From JALZVT01 sp039029135 (GTDB taxonomy: Bacteria > Pseudomonadota > Gammaproteobacteria > Pseudomonadales > Azotimanducaceae): a DNA stretch of 64,000 nucleotides. Below are positions 36,954-47,800 of the stretch, piece by piece. Location of the stretch: NCBI GenBank assembly GCA_039029135.1, contig JBCCGT010000003.1, positions 271,815-335,814 on the forward strand, in the 5' to 3' direction. How positions within the stretch are numbered: position 1 is the first letter of the stretch; the number at the start of each line of letters is the position of its first letter. The position numbers and the translations under genes were made by a program. The notes under the pieces were generated by a model. The model was given only the letters and a program-made list of their open reading frames with translations, did no database searches and had not been told where the DNA came from.

Positions 36954-37519
36954 CGACCTAACACCCTGATCTTGCCGCCTGGCGGAAGACCTTGAGCCTG
37001 CCGCGCCCTGCGGCGCTCCTGGTTCACTTCCTGTCGATAGCGATCACGCAAACCAAGCAGCTCTTCCCAACTGAAGCGGCTTAGAGATGTTCCGTTTAGG
37101 CTAGTTGATTGCTGATCTTTCGTTGCACGCCCTTCAATCATTGCTTCGATAGCGCGCAACACTCGCTCCGCGTGGCTCAACGAGTCGTTTACAGATAGAC
37201 CGTCTGTGAAATCTCTATCGATCTCTATGGTCCCGTCGCGCGGCGTGACGCGCTCACCATCCTGCGTTGATAGGCGAATCGCCCACGCAAAAAGGCGTGC
37301 TTCCAAAAGCGACGTTTCTTCACTAGTCAAAGACCAAGAGTAGCGCCCGCCGCCATCATTCCGACCGGTGTAACTCTCAACCTGGTTAGGACCAGCCAGC
37401 ACAAGTTCAGCGGACCAGTTTTCCGATGAGTAGCGGCGGTCAAAGATCACGAAAAAGCTGAGCGAGTCGCCCTGCCTGTGATTGGACGGCACTCCTTCTA
37501 TTTGGTCTATCTCTGCCAC
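36950..37519 (-). CDS. gpW-like head-tail joining protein with extra N-terminal domain
   Basis: 189 aa, between terminase and portal, exactly where lambda W lies. The C-terminal 70 residues (RFSWEELLGLRDRYRQEVNQERRRARQ) match gpW-type proteins. The N-terminal 110 residues are a beta domain (SFFVIFDRRYSSENWSAELVLAG) not present in lambda gpW, which is only about 68 aa. The start overlaps the terminase stop by 13 bp. Confidence 0.65.
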   Translation of the reverse strand: MAEIDQIEGVPSNHRQGDSLSFFVIFDRRYSSENWSAELVLAGPNQVESYTGRNDGGGRYSWSLTSEETSLLEARLFAWAIRLSTQDGERVTPRDGTIEIDRDFTDGLSVNDSLSHAERVLRAIEAMIEGRATKDQQSTSLNGTSLSRFSWEELLGLRDRYRQEVNQERRRARQAQGLPPGGKIRVLGR

Positions 37520-39504
37520 CTACCGGGATTCCTTGTTCTGCGCGCTAGAGCGTTGCGCCTCGCCGTGCGATGCGCGTTGCTGCCGTGGTTTACTTGCGCT
37601 CTTTGCGTCTGCTCGTCTTCGATACTGACTTCGCTCCCCAATAGTCGCTTTTCGATAACCTCCCATTGTGGCCTGAGTAGCGTCAGAGCCGCGTACTGCG
37701 CAGCCATCAAGTCCAGCGCTTCGTTGCGGTCTCGCAACTTCACCCACTTGTACTTCGCCGTACCTGCGACCATCGAACGCACCAATTTCTCTGATCCGAG
37801 TTGTTCGAAAAACTCTTCGTCCAGTGTGCTGGGAAAGTGCAGATAGCCATCTGCAGCTTCGCGAAGGGGCGTGTTCAAGGTATGCTGCATGCGCCCCAGG
37901 ACGACTTGCTTTGCGACTGATGCGCCCACGGTAAATACAGGCACCTTGACGCCGCGAAATCTTGAGCGTTTGTCCGATGGCGGGCTTACTAGCTGCGCTT
38001 CGAAGTTCGGAGAACCCTGGAAGCAATAAACGTTTCCATGCGGACGGCGCGCTGCCCAATCGATGACGTAGTCCCCGAGGTAGCGCATATCGACCGTGAC
38101 GGCGGAGATTCTGAGCATCGCCCCGTCTTCGCGGCGATAGTTCTGCGAGATGTAGTCGGTGAGCTGGCCCCAGGGTTCCTGCGTGCGCGGGTCTCCCCAG
38201 ATCGTGTGCGAGTCGAGCACCCAACCTTCTTCTAGCCTGCCCCAGCCGCACGTCAACAGCTCTAGCCGGTTGTCTTGGACGTCTACAGTGGTCACGATCG
38301 CGAGCACACCAACTGGCGGCCTGGAGTAGGGTTCGCGCTTCGCGAAGAGCATCGAACCTTCGACCTGATCGCCTTCGTGCTCCCAAAGTTCCGCCAACCT
38401 GGTGTTGGTGAAGGCTTTCAGCAGACGATAGTCGTCTTTGGCTGCGAGGAATTCGCGCACCAGTCTTTCCCATGGATACAGGCAGGAAATCCCGCTCCAG
38501 CACTTGAAGCCAATGTGGCGCGGCCAGCCCACTACCATTCCGTCCGGATCTCGCAAGATCGGATCTGCGTTGGTCGTTTCTATCCAATGCCCGCACTCCG
38601 ATTGCCAACGCGAGCCTTCGTAACTCCGCCAGATCTCCGAGAATCGCCACTCATACTCACAGTGCTCGCACTCATAGCGGACACTGGACTCATCAAGATC
38701 GCCGTTTTTCTTCTTTTTCCACTTGAGGTGTTTGAAGTACATCCGCTGCCTTTCTCGGCAGTGCGGACAGGTGACATAGAACTCAAAAACCATTGTCGCT
38801 GACGCGATCGCCAGCTCCATGAGCGACGCGCCGGCACTGGTAACAGTCGTAGATCGGTAGAGCTTCGGATACTCCGAAGTGGTGAGACGCACCAGCGCAA
38901 GAGTGGAAGGATCGCCTTCCCCGTCGATGTCGTGGGGATAGCCGTCCAGCTCATCAAGATGGCCCCAGTCAATTGCCATCCGGCGAAACTCACCGCCCGC
39001 GTGCGCTCCGCGTATGTACCACTTCGCCCCCAGGAATCCTTTGCTGGTGACTTTGTTGTGCGGGCCTTGCTTGTTGTGATCGCCTGCCAACTGCTCAGAT
39101 ACCGCATCGCAATCCCGCAACATGGGATCAATGTGATCCTGGGAATACTCATTGCGGTCTTCTTTAGTCGGTTGCCAAGTCGTGCCGCTGCGTTTTCGGT
39201 AGGCGACGTTGTAGGCACCGAACGCCAGGCCGATCTTGGTTGCGCCAACCTGGGCACACTTCCACCAATCCAAGATCTCAACGTCGTCGCAGCCAAGACA
39301 GTCCATGATCGCGCGCTGATACGGCAGAGTGACCCAGTCGCCGGCGTTCGATCCGCTGCTCGTCTCTGGTGAGAGTTTGAAGTGCTCTTCCGCCCACCGT
39401 GACAGGGACAGGACTGGCGGTAGGCGGGCAGACTCAAGCCCCCGCGCGATTGCCGATTTACAGTTCTCACGGCGTCGCTGCTCGATCAGTCGGGGATCTA
39501 ACAT
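37507..39504 (-). CDS. Terminase large subunit (gpA/GpA family)
   Basis: 665 aa. The ATPase is marked by EILDWWKCAQVGATKIGLAFGAYNVAYR (Walker-A-like) and DWGHLDELDGYPHD (Walker-B region). A zinc ribbon (CPHCRERQ then CEHCEYEWRF) lies near residue 260. The nuclease half contains VTTVDVQDNRLELLTCGWG and later acidic residues. It packages DNA at cos sites in lambda-like phages. It overlaps the small subunit gene by 38 bp. Confidence 0.93.
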   Translation of the reverse strand: MLDPRLIEQRRRENCKSAIARGLESARLPPVLSLSRWAEEHFKLSPETSSGSNAGDWVTLPYQRAIMDCLGCDDVEILDWWKCAQVGATKIGLAFGAYNVAYRKRSGTTWQPTKEDRNEYSQDHIDPMLRDCDAVSEQLAGDHNKQGPHNKVTSKGFLGAKWYIRGAHAGGEFRRMAIDWGHLDELDGYPHDIDGEGDPSTLALVRLTTSEYPKLYRSTTVTSAGASLMELAIASATMVFEFYVTCPHCRERQRMYFKHLKWKKKKNGDLDESSVRYECEHCEYEWRFSEIWRSYEGSRWQSECGHWIETTNADPILRDPDGMVVGWPRHIGFKCWSGISCLYPWERLVREFLAAKDDYRLLKAFTNTRLAELWEHEGDQVEGSMLFAKREPYSRPPVGVLAIVTTVDVQDNRLELLTCGWGRLEEGWVLDSHTIWGDPRTQEPWGQLTDYISQNYRREDGAMLRISAVTVDMRYLGDYVIDWAARRPHGNVYCFQGSPNFEAQLVSPPSDKRSRFRGVKVPVFTVGASVAKQVVLGRMQHTLNTPLREAADGYLHFPSTLDEEFFEQLGSEKLVRSMVAGTAKYKWVKLRDRNEALDLMAAQYAALTLLRPQWEVIEKRLLGSEVSIEDEQTQRAQVNHGSNAHRTARRNALARRTRNPGRWQR

Positions 39505-40036
39505 CGGCCACCTGGTCCGAGATCCGGACGCATTCTGTGTTGATCAGCCCAACCTCTGACGCTCTGAGGTGTGGGATCTTTGTTTTGATTCGCTGCGGCA
39601 GGGTCTCCAGATTTCTCCGGACCAGGTTGCCTACATCTCGCGCGAACTCTTCCAGCATCACTACCGGGGCCAGTTCGCCCGCTTCCTGCTGATCCTCGCG
39701 GATGGCCTTCTGCAACTTGATCAATTCGAGCTGTTCTTTGGGGGATGTAGGCGCTGCAACTTGCTCCTGGGCGTCCGCATCAGTACCGCCTACCACCCGC
39801 AGTCCTGCGCTGTTTGGACCGCCCGCACCCTTGTCGATTCTGCGCTGCAGCTTGGCGGTGTCTCGACGGGCTTGAGCCAACTCATCACGCAGATGTTGAC
39901 AGTAACGCACCCGGCACTGGTCCAGGTGATCCAACTGCCCGCCCCTGTTCCTGGGCAAGACATTAGCCTTCGTCAACTCACGGACAACCGGCTCGCTGAT
40001 GCCCAGGTGGATTGAAATTTCCTTCTGCGTCGCCAT
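39467..40036 (-). CDS. Terminase small subunit (Nu1-like)
   Basis: 189 aa from the ATG at 40036. The longer in-frame start runs through the upstream gene and is not protein-like. MATQKEISIHLGISEPVVRELTKANVLPRNRGG is a winged helix-turn-helix as in lambda Nu1, which recognises cosB. A charged coiled coil follows. ATGA overlap with the upstream gene. Confidence 0.85.
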   Translation of the reverse strand: MATQKEISIHLGISEPVVRELTKANVLPRNRGGQLDHLDQCRVRYCQHLRDELAQARRDTAKLQRRIDKGAGGPNSAGLRVVGGTDADAQEQVAAPTSPKEQLELIKLQKAIREDQQEAGELAPVVMLEEFARDVGNLVRRNLETLPQRIKTKIPHLRASEVGLINTECVRISDQVADVRSPTDRAATP

Positions 40037-40425
40037 CAGGTGTCCGCCGAAAGCGAAAGTGCGCTGGGGTCGGGTGCGTCCGACAAATTTTCTTCGCGAG
40101 CAATGCGCGTCACCTGCTCGCTCTCGCAGCAGGAAGGACCCAGAGCGCGCGCTGAGGGGCGCATGCCGGCCGCCCATACGGCGTCCAGAAACGGCTGGAC
40201 CAACGACACTGGCAGCGCACAGACCGCCTGAGGCAGCTCCGTGCCCGGCTTGAAGTGCTCCTGAATCAGGCGCACACCAGTGAGATACGTTGACCAGTCA
40301 TCAGGGCCGTACTCGCCCATGCGATGAGCGCGCATGCTCAGCAGGCCGTCATCGATCTGGGCCTGAACAGCCCAGCGCCTAATGAGCGCGCCTTCCGGTT
40401 TGCGGATGCCCCCAACGCTGTCCAC
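40036..40425 (-). CDS. Hypothetical protein upstream of terminase
   Basis: 129 aa with no family recognised. KPEGALIRRWAVQAQIDDGLLSMRAHRMGEYGPDDWSTYLTG is a predicted helical body. Translation is coupled to the terminase genes by an ATGA overlap. It starts one base after the preceding stop. Confidence 0.6.
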   Translation of the reverse strand: MDSVGGIRKPEGALIRRWAVQAQIDDGLLSMRAHRMGEYGPDDWSTYLTGVRLIQEHFKPGTELPQAVCALPVSLVQPFLDAVWAAGMRPSARALGPSCCESEQVTRIAREENLSDAPDPSALSLSADT

Positions 40426-40725
40426 CTATGAGCCCTGCTTGCCCGCCGGTTCTGCGCCGAAGACAGAGCCATAGATCACAATGGCCTTGTCCTTCAGCGT
40501 CTCGATCAGGGGCGGATTGTCTGGGCTCAGCGCATCAGTGGGCTGCTGGTTTGCAAAGCGAACAAGTTCTTTAGTCTCAGCGTTGGCGTAGACAACGCCA
40601 GTGACTACCTTGCCATCGCGCTTAATGACAACGCCCGTACGCTCCTGCGGCATGAGCACACGGGATACAGGCGGGCTGCCAAAGGTGCTGGGCTCATCAG
40701 CGCGGCATGAGAATATGTTACCCAT
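40426..40725 (-). CDS. Hypothetical phage protein
   Basis: 99 aa. Contains RTGVVIKRDGKVVTGVVYANAETKELVRFANQQ, a short beta-rich body. It overlaps the upstream gene by 8 bp. No family assigned. Confidence 0.55.
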   Translation of the reverse strand: MGNIFSCRADEPSTFGSPPVSRVLMPQERTGVVIKRDGKVVTGVVYANAETKELVRFANQQPTDALSPDNPPLIETLKDKAIVIYGSVFGAEPAGKQGS

Positions 40726-41350
40726 TGGAATTGAGTCTCCTTTCTAGCCGCTTCAAGCTGCGGCCGGTTTCACGTTCAAAGATCCTGGGGAAGCGGCGTC
40801 GCACGAATGCAATGCCCTGCCGAAAGAATGGGAACTTGGCGGTCTGAGGTGTGGAGTCCTTAAGCACGAACAAGAGCTCTAGGCGCTCCGATCCACGGCG
40901 ACCCTTACGCCGCCAGATCGCACGCCCACGGCCGCGCAGATCCGCAACGAATGTGCGCTCTGGATTCCGACCGGGCTGGTCAGCGGCTCGGATCTTCCCG
41001 CTGGCTGTGCGCTTCGCATTGACGGGCACTGCGATCGCTGACCCCTTGAATGGCCGCTTGCGCTCGCCACGGATGTGTCTATCGAAGATCACTCGATCGA
41101 GCCGATCGAAGACGCTGGCCCGCTGCCGCGACTTGGTGGCCTTCTCGACACGGAAGGCGACGCCAGCAAAGCGCTTATTGCGGGCCTGCGGAAAGCTCCT
41201 GGGATACAACGTGCGCACGATGTAGTTGCGCAGCTCAAACGCTGTGTCATTGAGGGCGTTGCGCGTCGCCTCCGGCAGCACACGACGCGCCCATCGCGAC
41301 ATCCCTTTGCGCACACGGCGCACATTGCTGCTCACCCGTACTTCGATCAT
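40718..41350 (-). CDS. Tail completion-like protein (gpZ-like, tentative)
   Basis: 210 aa, very basic. MIEVRVSSNVRRVRKGMSRWARRVLPEATRNALNDTAFELRNYIVRT resembles the N-terminus of gpZ/HK97 gp10-type neck proteins, which attach tails to heads. It is displaced from the usual position next to the tail terminator, so the assignment is tentative. Confidence 0.5.
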   Translation of the reverse strand: MIEVRVSSNVRRVRKGMSRWARRVLPEATRNALNDTAFELRNYIVRTLYPRSFPQARNKRFAGVAFRVEKATKSRQRASVFDRLDRVIFDRHIRGERKRPFKGSAIAVPVNAKRTASGKIRAADQPGRNPERTFVADLRGRGRAIWRRKGRRGSERLELLFVLKDSTPQTAKFPFFRQGIAFVRRRFPRIFERETGRSLKRLERRLNSNG

Positions 41351-41727
41351 GGATCGACTATCCGGAGCTGGACCAACGCATCGGTTAGCGTTTCGTGTAG
41401 AACTTGCTCTGGCGGGTTACCGATGCTGCCGTGGTAGGCGGCCATGCGAAGCGTGTATAGCCCTCGCGGAAGATCAGGCATGAGCCCGAACACAACGTCC
41501 AGCCAACCAGGTGCGATCGTGCGATCGACCAGTCCTTGACCGTCGAGTTGGTCGGCGACGTATATCGGGTTGCTCTTCCAGTTGGCCAGGCCAAACTCCA
41601 AGCGAACCACGTCCACAAACGACGCCGGCTGCAGACGGCCGCCGCCTCTCGGCTCCAATCGGAATTCGAGCGAGACCGGGTTGGAGCTACCTCGCACCAC
41701 CGTCTCAACAATCGGACGTATCGCCAT
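41347..41727 (-). CDS. Hypothetical beta-rich structural protein
   Basis: 126 aa, acidic, beta-rich (VRLEFGLANWKSNPIYVADQLDG then GLYTLRMAAYHGS). The pattern resembles the extra N-terminal domain of the gpW-like protein at 36950. ATGA overlap with the next gene. No named family. Confidence 0.55.
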   Translation of the reverse strand: MAIRPIVETVVRGSSNPVSLEFRLEPRGGGRLQPASFVDVVRLEFGLANWKSNPIYVADQLDGQGLVDRTIAPGWLDVVFGLMPDLPRGLYTLRMAAYHGSIGNPPEQVLHETLTDALVQLRIVDP

Positions 41728-41749
41728 CGAGAATCGCTCAGCAACGCGA

Positions 41750-41968
41750 CTAGCGCGCTGGGACCGTTGCGCCCTTCAGCGCCGGCACGCGCTTGGGACC
41801 GCCCTGGGGGTCGTATTCGCCCGTTGGAATCGCGCCAGACGCGTCTTCCAAGTGCCCCGCTTCGATCATCAACCGCGCTTCGGCTTCGTCCGCGACCTCG
41901 ACGCCCTGAGCACCTTTGTTGATCTTCTGACCACCGACGATGCAATCATGCAAACCATTGACCTTCAT
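41750..41968 (-). CDS. Hypothetical small phage protein
   Basis: 72 aa, MKVNGLHDCIVGGQKINKGA. It resembles the short module at the start of the 135-aa head-region protein at 32827 in style (a small beta domain with an acidic helix AEARLMIEAGHLED). No family assigned. Confidence 0.5.
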   Translation of the reverse strand: MKVNGLHDCIVGGQKINKGAQGVEVADEAEARLMIEAGHLEDASGAIPTGEYDPQGGPKRVPALKGATVPAR

Positions 41969-42010
41969 AACTTCAGACTCCTTGGATCTGATTAGGGGGA
42001 TCTGCGGCCG

Positions 42011-42391
42011 TTACGCGGCCACCGCGTCGGGGATATCGATCACGTGCTCTTCCACGTCCACGAGACCACCTACCGGCAGCACAACGGCCGGAAAGACTTC
42101 CGTTTGCCAAACGATCACGGTGCCGCCAGGGTTCAACCACACGAAATGATTGGCGGTGCCGCCGGTCGTGATGTTGAGATCCGCTTTGGCCCCGATGCGA
42201 ACACGCCGACCGGCAACCGGGCCGTCTTCCAGCGTGACATCGCCGGAAACGTAGTTAGTTGTTGCCAGGCTGGCGGCCAGCACCGCTGACGCGGTCGATG
42301 GGGAGCCGTTCACGTAGTGGCCCTGGCCGATGTTCCCCTGGATCTTTTCGCCCATCCCGTCGATGGCGTAGTCGGTTCCGATCATTTGCAA
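42011..42391 (-). CDS. Hypothetical structural protein (decoration-like)
   Basis: 126 aa, beta-rich, with VSGDVTLEDGPVAGRRVRIGAKADLNITTGGTANH. Such small neutral beta proteins near spike genes are often virion decoration or fibre accessory proteins. Nothing more specific can be said. Confidence 0.5.
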   Translation of the reverse strand: MQMIGTDYAIDGMGEKIQGNIGQGHYVNGSPSTASAVLAASLATTNYVSGDVTLEDGPVAGRRVRIGAKADLNITTGGTANHFVWLNPGGTVIVWQTEVFPAVVLPVGGLVDVEEHVIDIPDAVAA

Positions 42392-42431
42392 CTCCCAGAT
42401 TGCGGTCTGTGTATTGGTCTTTCATGCATGC

Positions 42432-44849
42432 CTACCGTTGGCTTGCGCTCGTGATTACCAGGCGGGTGCCTGCGGGTCGGACTAAAACTTCGATGTCCGG
42501 CGGTCTCTGCAAACTCGCTACGAGAGGCGATAGCAGAGCGTTCTGCATCGCGATCGTGACGCGCGGTGAACTGACGCTTAGCGCCTGGACTAGAACTTCG
42601 GCGTTCTGGATGTGGGGCCGATAGTTAACGACTAGATCGATGAAGCGCTGCGCGCGCACTTTGACTGACGCAGCGGCCAGGACAACAGGACCAAGCTGTA
42701 GCTGCAGCTCATCCATGCTGTTGGCCGAAATCGGGCCAATCGCCGCTCGCACGAGATCCGGAACTGATGTGGATTGGCCATCCAACTGCCGTGCTGAAAT
42801 CGGGATGTTCGCGTCGCTCAAGCCCGGCCGATGAGTGATCTCTATCTCAGTCATCAGCTCGCCGCGGATCTCGACTTGCGCGACGGCGAGCGATATCGCG
42901 TCGGTGTTTGCGCCAGCGGACAAGACGCTCGCTTGCGGCGCGACAGAAGCAGTGCGCAACATGGGCGCGCCACCATCGCCAAACACCTGGCTGGCAGAGA
43001 TCTGGATCGACGCATCTGCGAGGGCCGCAACGCTCTGGGCGAGTACGCGGTATTGAAAGTCGCCCTGGACGATCTGGCCGAATTCATCGCGAACCAGGAC
43101 CGTCACGTCCACTTCGCCTGCGATCGCGGTATCCAGCGTGATGATCAGATCTGTGATGCTGGACGCGCCTGGAGCACCCAGCAGACCCAACACCTCCGCA
43201 TCTGCGATTGCAGCGTTGTAATGGTTTGCCAGGTCGATCGTGGGCGCGGGATCTCCCACCATTACCGTGATGGTCGGGATGGGCGCGACGAAGTCGAGCT
43301 GTTCAACCACCGTCACAACGTGTGTGTCGTCGGTCGGGCCATTGCCGTGGACGTCGGTTGCGCGGTAGCGGAGTTGGTAGTCGCCCACTACTACCGCAGC
43401 ATCAGCCGTCACTCGGCGCGCGGCAGCATCGAATGTCCAACCGTTGAGCGGTAGATCTTGCCAGGTGCCGTCGAATAGCTGCGCAACGATCGTGATGGCA
43501 CTGGCGTCGCCGAACTGCCCAGCAGGCAGCACGAAGCTGCCACCCTGGGCCACGCGCGATGCACCGATCGGCGCGTCGAGCGTCGGAGCGGTGCCATCGT
43601 TCACGATCCCGTCAGCGGCGAGCTGGTCGAGCGAGGCTAGACCGCCATTCGGGTTGTTGTTCGCCAGCCCGAAGTAGCCGTATCGACTCGGATCGGCGAT
43701 GCGCTCGGCGACCGGCACGAGAAATCCGCTTATCTCCGGCACGGCGACCCCATCGATCAGGTAGTCGATGGTGTGGTCGTCATGCCAGACGATCTCGCCT
43801 GGTTGCGACTTGTTCGCCAGGTCGGCGACCGTGGCGCCGATCAGGCCGCTCAACGTGCCATCGGCATACCGGCGATACAGCGTCAGCGTGTCGCTATTGG
43901 CGGTTCCCGAATCTGCGTGCAGCACCATGTAACAGTTGAACGCGTCGTCGCCGATCATCGGCACCATCGAGTCCTGGACCGCCACGGACCGTAGACGCGC
44001 GCGAGCAACCCGCGTGGTATCACCCAAGGTGACATCGGACACGAAGCCAACCACCTGCACTGCACTCGCCTGCGGCCTGTACGTGCGAACTGCGCGGCGC
44101 AGCGCGCCGGCGTTTTGCGCGGTGATGCCCGGCATATCGATGCCTGAGCCATCTGGCTCGCTTTCGAAGGTGCGAACGTCCTGCCCTGCCAGATCCGCCC
44201 CTGGATGCGCCGGGAGCGTAATCAGCGCCGTTGTGACATCGGGTTCATTGCCGCCGTAGGTGACCGTGTAGATGACGCCGCCCTCGCTCAACTCCGGCGC
44301 CGACAGGTGGGCCAGCGCGAGCTTGGACGTTGGACTACCTAGATTGACGGACTCCAACTCGACAAACCCGGCGTCGAACGTCTCAGATGAGTTGGTCGCC
44401 GTGAAAGAAAGCTGGCAAAGGTCATCGCCTGGAAGGTACGCAGGAGCCGTATTGGCAGACGTGGTACGGCTACCGCTGGTGTCGTTCCAGTTGACTACCG
44501 CAGTGCCCGCCGTATCGATTCCTTCCAGTAGCCACGCGACATACTTGCGAGAGGCGGTGGCACCCTGAATCGCGATCGTCTGGACGCCAGTCAGAGCCGC
44601 GAACGCTGCATCCGAGTCATCCACCCGCCAAAGCTCGACGTGGGCAATATGGGTCGCATCGGTGCTGGGATTCACCGCTACCTGCGACAACGCCACACCA
44701 CCGGCCGTGATGCCATCCTGCTGGAATGCTCCCGAGAAGTTGCCCTCAATGAGAACGGCGACCAAGAGCAGCCTGTTGCCAAGCGGGGCCGTCAGGTCGA
44801 GATCAACCGAACTAACCGCCCCTACCACAGTGGATCTGACTACCGGCAT
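42432..44849 (-). CDS. Large phage structural protein with lectin-like and Ig-like domains
   Basis: 805 aa. The N-terminal 220 residues form a jelly-roll-like region. Residues about 400-600 contain Ig/cadherin-like repeats (APTLDAPIGASRVAQGGSFVLPAGQFGD, LDFVAPIPTITVMVGDPAPTIDLANHY). The C-terminal 200 residues are a series of similar beta strands. It lies directly after the spike gene and is likely a receptor-binding or tail fibre component. Confidence 0.6.
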   Translation of the reverse strand: MPVVRSTVVGAVSSVDLDLTAPLGNRLLLVAVLIEGNFSGAFQQDGITAGGVALSQVAVNPSTDATHIAHVELWRVDDSDAAFAALTGVQTIAIQGATASRKYVAWLLEGIDTAGTAVVNWNDTSGSRTTSANTAPAYLPGDDLCQLSFTATNSSETFDAGFVELESVNLGSPTSKLALAHLSAPELSEGGVIYTVTYGGNEPDVTTALITLPAHPGADLAGQDVRTFESEPDGSGIDMPGITAQNAGALRRAVRTYRPQASAVQVVGFVSDVTLGDTTRVARARLRSVAVQDSMVPMIGDDAFNCYMVLHADSGTANSDTLTLYRRYADGTLSGLIGATVADLANKSQPGEIVWHDDHTIDYLIDGVAVPEISGFLVPVAERIADPSRYGYFGLANNNPNGGLASLDQLAADGIVNDGTAPTLDAPIGASRVAQGGSFVLPAGQFGDASAITIVAQLFDGTWQDLPLNGWTFDAAARRVTADAAVVVGDYQLRYRATDVHGNGPTDDTHVVTVVEQLDFVAPIPTITVMVGDPAPTIDLANHYNAAIADAEVLGLLGAPGASSITDLIITLDTAIAGEVDVTVLVRDEFGQIVQGDFQYRVLAQSVAALADASIQISASQVFGDGGAPMLRTASVAPQASVLSAGANTDAISLAVAQVEIRGELMTEIEITHRPGLSDANIPISARQLDGQSTSVPDLVRAAIGPISANSMDELQLQLGPVVLAAASVKVRAQRFIDLVVNYRPHIQNAEVLVQALSVSSPRVTIAMQNALLSPLVASLQRPPDIEVLVRPAGTRLVITSASQR

Positions 44850-44857
44850 AGCGTCAC

Positions 44858-47800
44858 CTACTCCCTGTGCCTGAACACAGAGTCATCGAAGGTGCCCTGG
44901 CGGAGATACGTGGCGGAATCGCCATGGTCCACCTCCCAAACCGTGGAGCCGCCAACCGTGTGCCTAATCAGAGGCTCGGTCTGCTGCACCGGGTACTCAT
45001 AGGGCGAGATCAGCGACAGCTCGAAGTTGTCGCTGTCGGTAAAGCTCATCGGCGCGCCGGCCTGGTCCATCGAGCACCCGATGCCATTTCCGTGTAGCGC
45101 GAGGTTGTTCGCGTTGCTAACGCGCCAGTAGTCCGTGGTGCATTCGACCTTGCTGCCGTATGACCGAATGTTTGATCCGCCATCGATCAGCATCATCGCG
45201 CCGGTTTGCTTGATGTGCTCCGGGTTGGGCGCGTAGATCGTGATTGCCTGGCTGGTCCCTCGGAACGCGAACCAGTTGTAGTCCGGGCCTCCGGTCTCAG
45301 GCTTTTTGTATGCCTGCACGTTGCGAATCACGCCACCGCCAGAGCCCGACCACCGCAATGCATCGATCGGTACGTTTACCGGGTCGCTCTTGGTGACGTT
45401 ATTGGCAACACGCGTATCGACCTTGCTCACCTGGGACAGCCGGCCGGCACGCCAATCCACGTAGTGGTGTAGGCGCGTTGGGTCTACGACAGACAGATCG
45501 CCGTTGTCGTCTTTACGTCCCCAGCGATGGGTACTCAGATTGTTTAGGATCGCGGTGCCGTTGGGCGCGTCGGCCGTCGTCACCATCGCCTCTGGTGAGC
45601 CGCTGGTCTGCCACTGGGGGTACTGGACCATTAGGCGCGTGTGCCGTATGGACTGGCCAACCAACTGCGTGTGTGGCCCCAGCGTGATCTGCTTGTCGAG
45701 CAGGTATAGCCCTTTGCCCAGAAACAGCTTGCGATACCCGGCGTCGATCGCTGCCTGGATCTCATCGCTCACCGCGCGGTTGCCGAACTGCGTGACGCAG
45801 AAGTCACCCGTCAGTGAATACACGTCATCGTGGAAGAACTCGGGGTGTGGGTGAACGTGCTGCGTGCGGATGTCGTTTGGCGGCACCTCCGCGACCATCG
45901 GCTCGACAATCGGCACGCTGGTTTGACGAACGCCATCCAGGTACACGTAGCCTCTGGATGTGTTGCTGCTGTAGGTGTGATCGTCGGCATCCCATCCGGC
46001 CGCCACGGGGTCCTGGTGGGCGTAGGCGTAGTTGGTGATTCGACGCCACAGCGCGGACTCGGCATTCACCGTGTGAGTCGAGCTGGTGACAATCGGCCTG
46101 CCGGCGCTCTTTCCGCGCACGTACACATCCTGCAGAACCAGGCTATTTGCCGTCTCACCGGCGTCCTGGTTGTCGAAGAGCGGGAGCGTTGTGTCACCAC
46201 CGCCGACCACATCGATCGATACGTCGTAGAAGCCAAAGGCACCAGAGACGGTCCACAGTCCGTTGAACTCGGACTTGTGGACGCGAGCGCCGAGGCTTTG
46301 ATCGATCTCGATCTCGGCGCCAACGATGAAGTTGGGAACGCGGCTCATTGATTCGAAGAGCACGTCCGTTTGGCCCCACGCCTTGAGCCCAACGATGATG
46401 TTGGCAGTCTGTGAGCGCTTGCCCCAATCGACTACTCGCTGCCCGCCTTCACAGATGAGGTTATACCCTCCACCGCTGCGCCCACCGACCTCTCCGAAAC
46501 AGGCGTAGCCGTCGCCAGCGTTCACTCTCACGTTCTCAACCGTGGAGCCCTGAGCGCCCGCCAGGATGACGCCAACTGCGGCGTCTCGAGGATCACCACC
46601 CGTGCCGATGTTGACAGTGAAATTGCGGAGCGTGATGCCAAAGCCGTTTGCGGCGTTCTGGCCGATCCACTCGCCGTTTACGTTGATCTGCTCGTTTGAG
46701 TCGTCGCAGTCGGTCTCACCGGAACCGGGAGTCGCAGCGCCGCGCCACGGCGTGACCTGGATAACGCCTCGCTGCTCTGTGGTTTCGTCCTGATAGTGGC
46801 CGCGCCCCGACCAATCGACTCCAGACCAAAGATCCTGAGCAAGATTGATGCGCACGCCTTCGCGAGACTCGCCAACGATCGTGACAGAGCGGTAATTGTT
46901 GATTCCCGAACAGCCGTCCGATTCGACAGATTGCACGGCAGTTCCGTGTAGGTATTGGCGGATGTCGAGCTGGCGATCGATCTGATAGTCGCCATTGGGG
47001 ATGAACAGCGCGACATCGTGATCCTGCATCGTATCAACGGCCGCTTGGAGAGCAGCCGTGTCGTCGTTGCCTGGGGCAGGATCAGCACCGAACCAAGTGG
47101 CGTCGATGAATCCCTCGTTAACAAACATGGGGTCATCGGCCTTGCCGGCAGCGGTCACCTGGGCGGGGACGCTCCAACGGAACGATATGGCATCAGTGCC
47201 CGGTTCAGGAGTGCGGTTGTTGTTGTCGATCGTGCACGCAGCAGGCGTGACAGGCGGCGGGGCGGCCTGCGCCTGGAGCTGGACCGTGCCGTCGCTCAGC
47301 GGTGTCCTGGTGCAGGACTGCGCGCTAAAAGTGCGGATGTTCGCTGGCGACACGTCGGAGATGAACTCCAGATCCGTTGCCTCCAACCCGGTTCCGCCGT
47401 TGTACCAAAGCTCAAGATCAAGGCCCGTCTGCAAGCCCGCATCGGCCCAACTGGTTCCGGTCTCAGCGATCGACAGCGCGTCATTGGCCAGTGCCCACCA
47501 GGTCACGCCACCTTCCGTGCCATCCGTGTAGATACAGCCGTACCGGCGCATGGCGGTATCCCAGACCTGCATAAACGGCGGCGCACCTGGATCGAGCACC
47601 GCGCTGGCGGAGAGACGCGCACGCTCGCCATAGAAGATCTGGCGATGGATGGCGGAGTCGAAGATCCCTGGCGGTGCCCAGTTCTCCTGCGTCGCGGTCT
47701 GAGAGGTGTGGGTCGCTCCGTCCAGGACACCAAATCGCAGGTAGGCGTCGGGTGCGAATGCGGCGTTGAGCGTGGAACAGGCCATCGCGTGCTTGATCTC

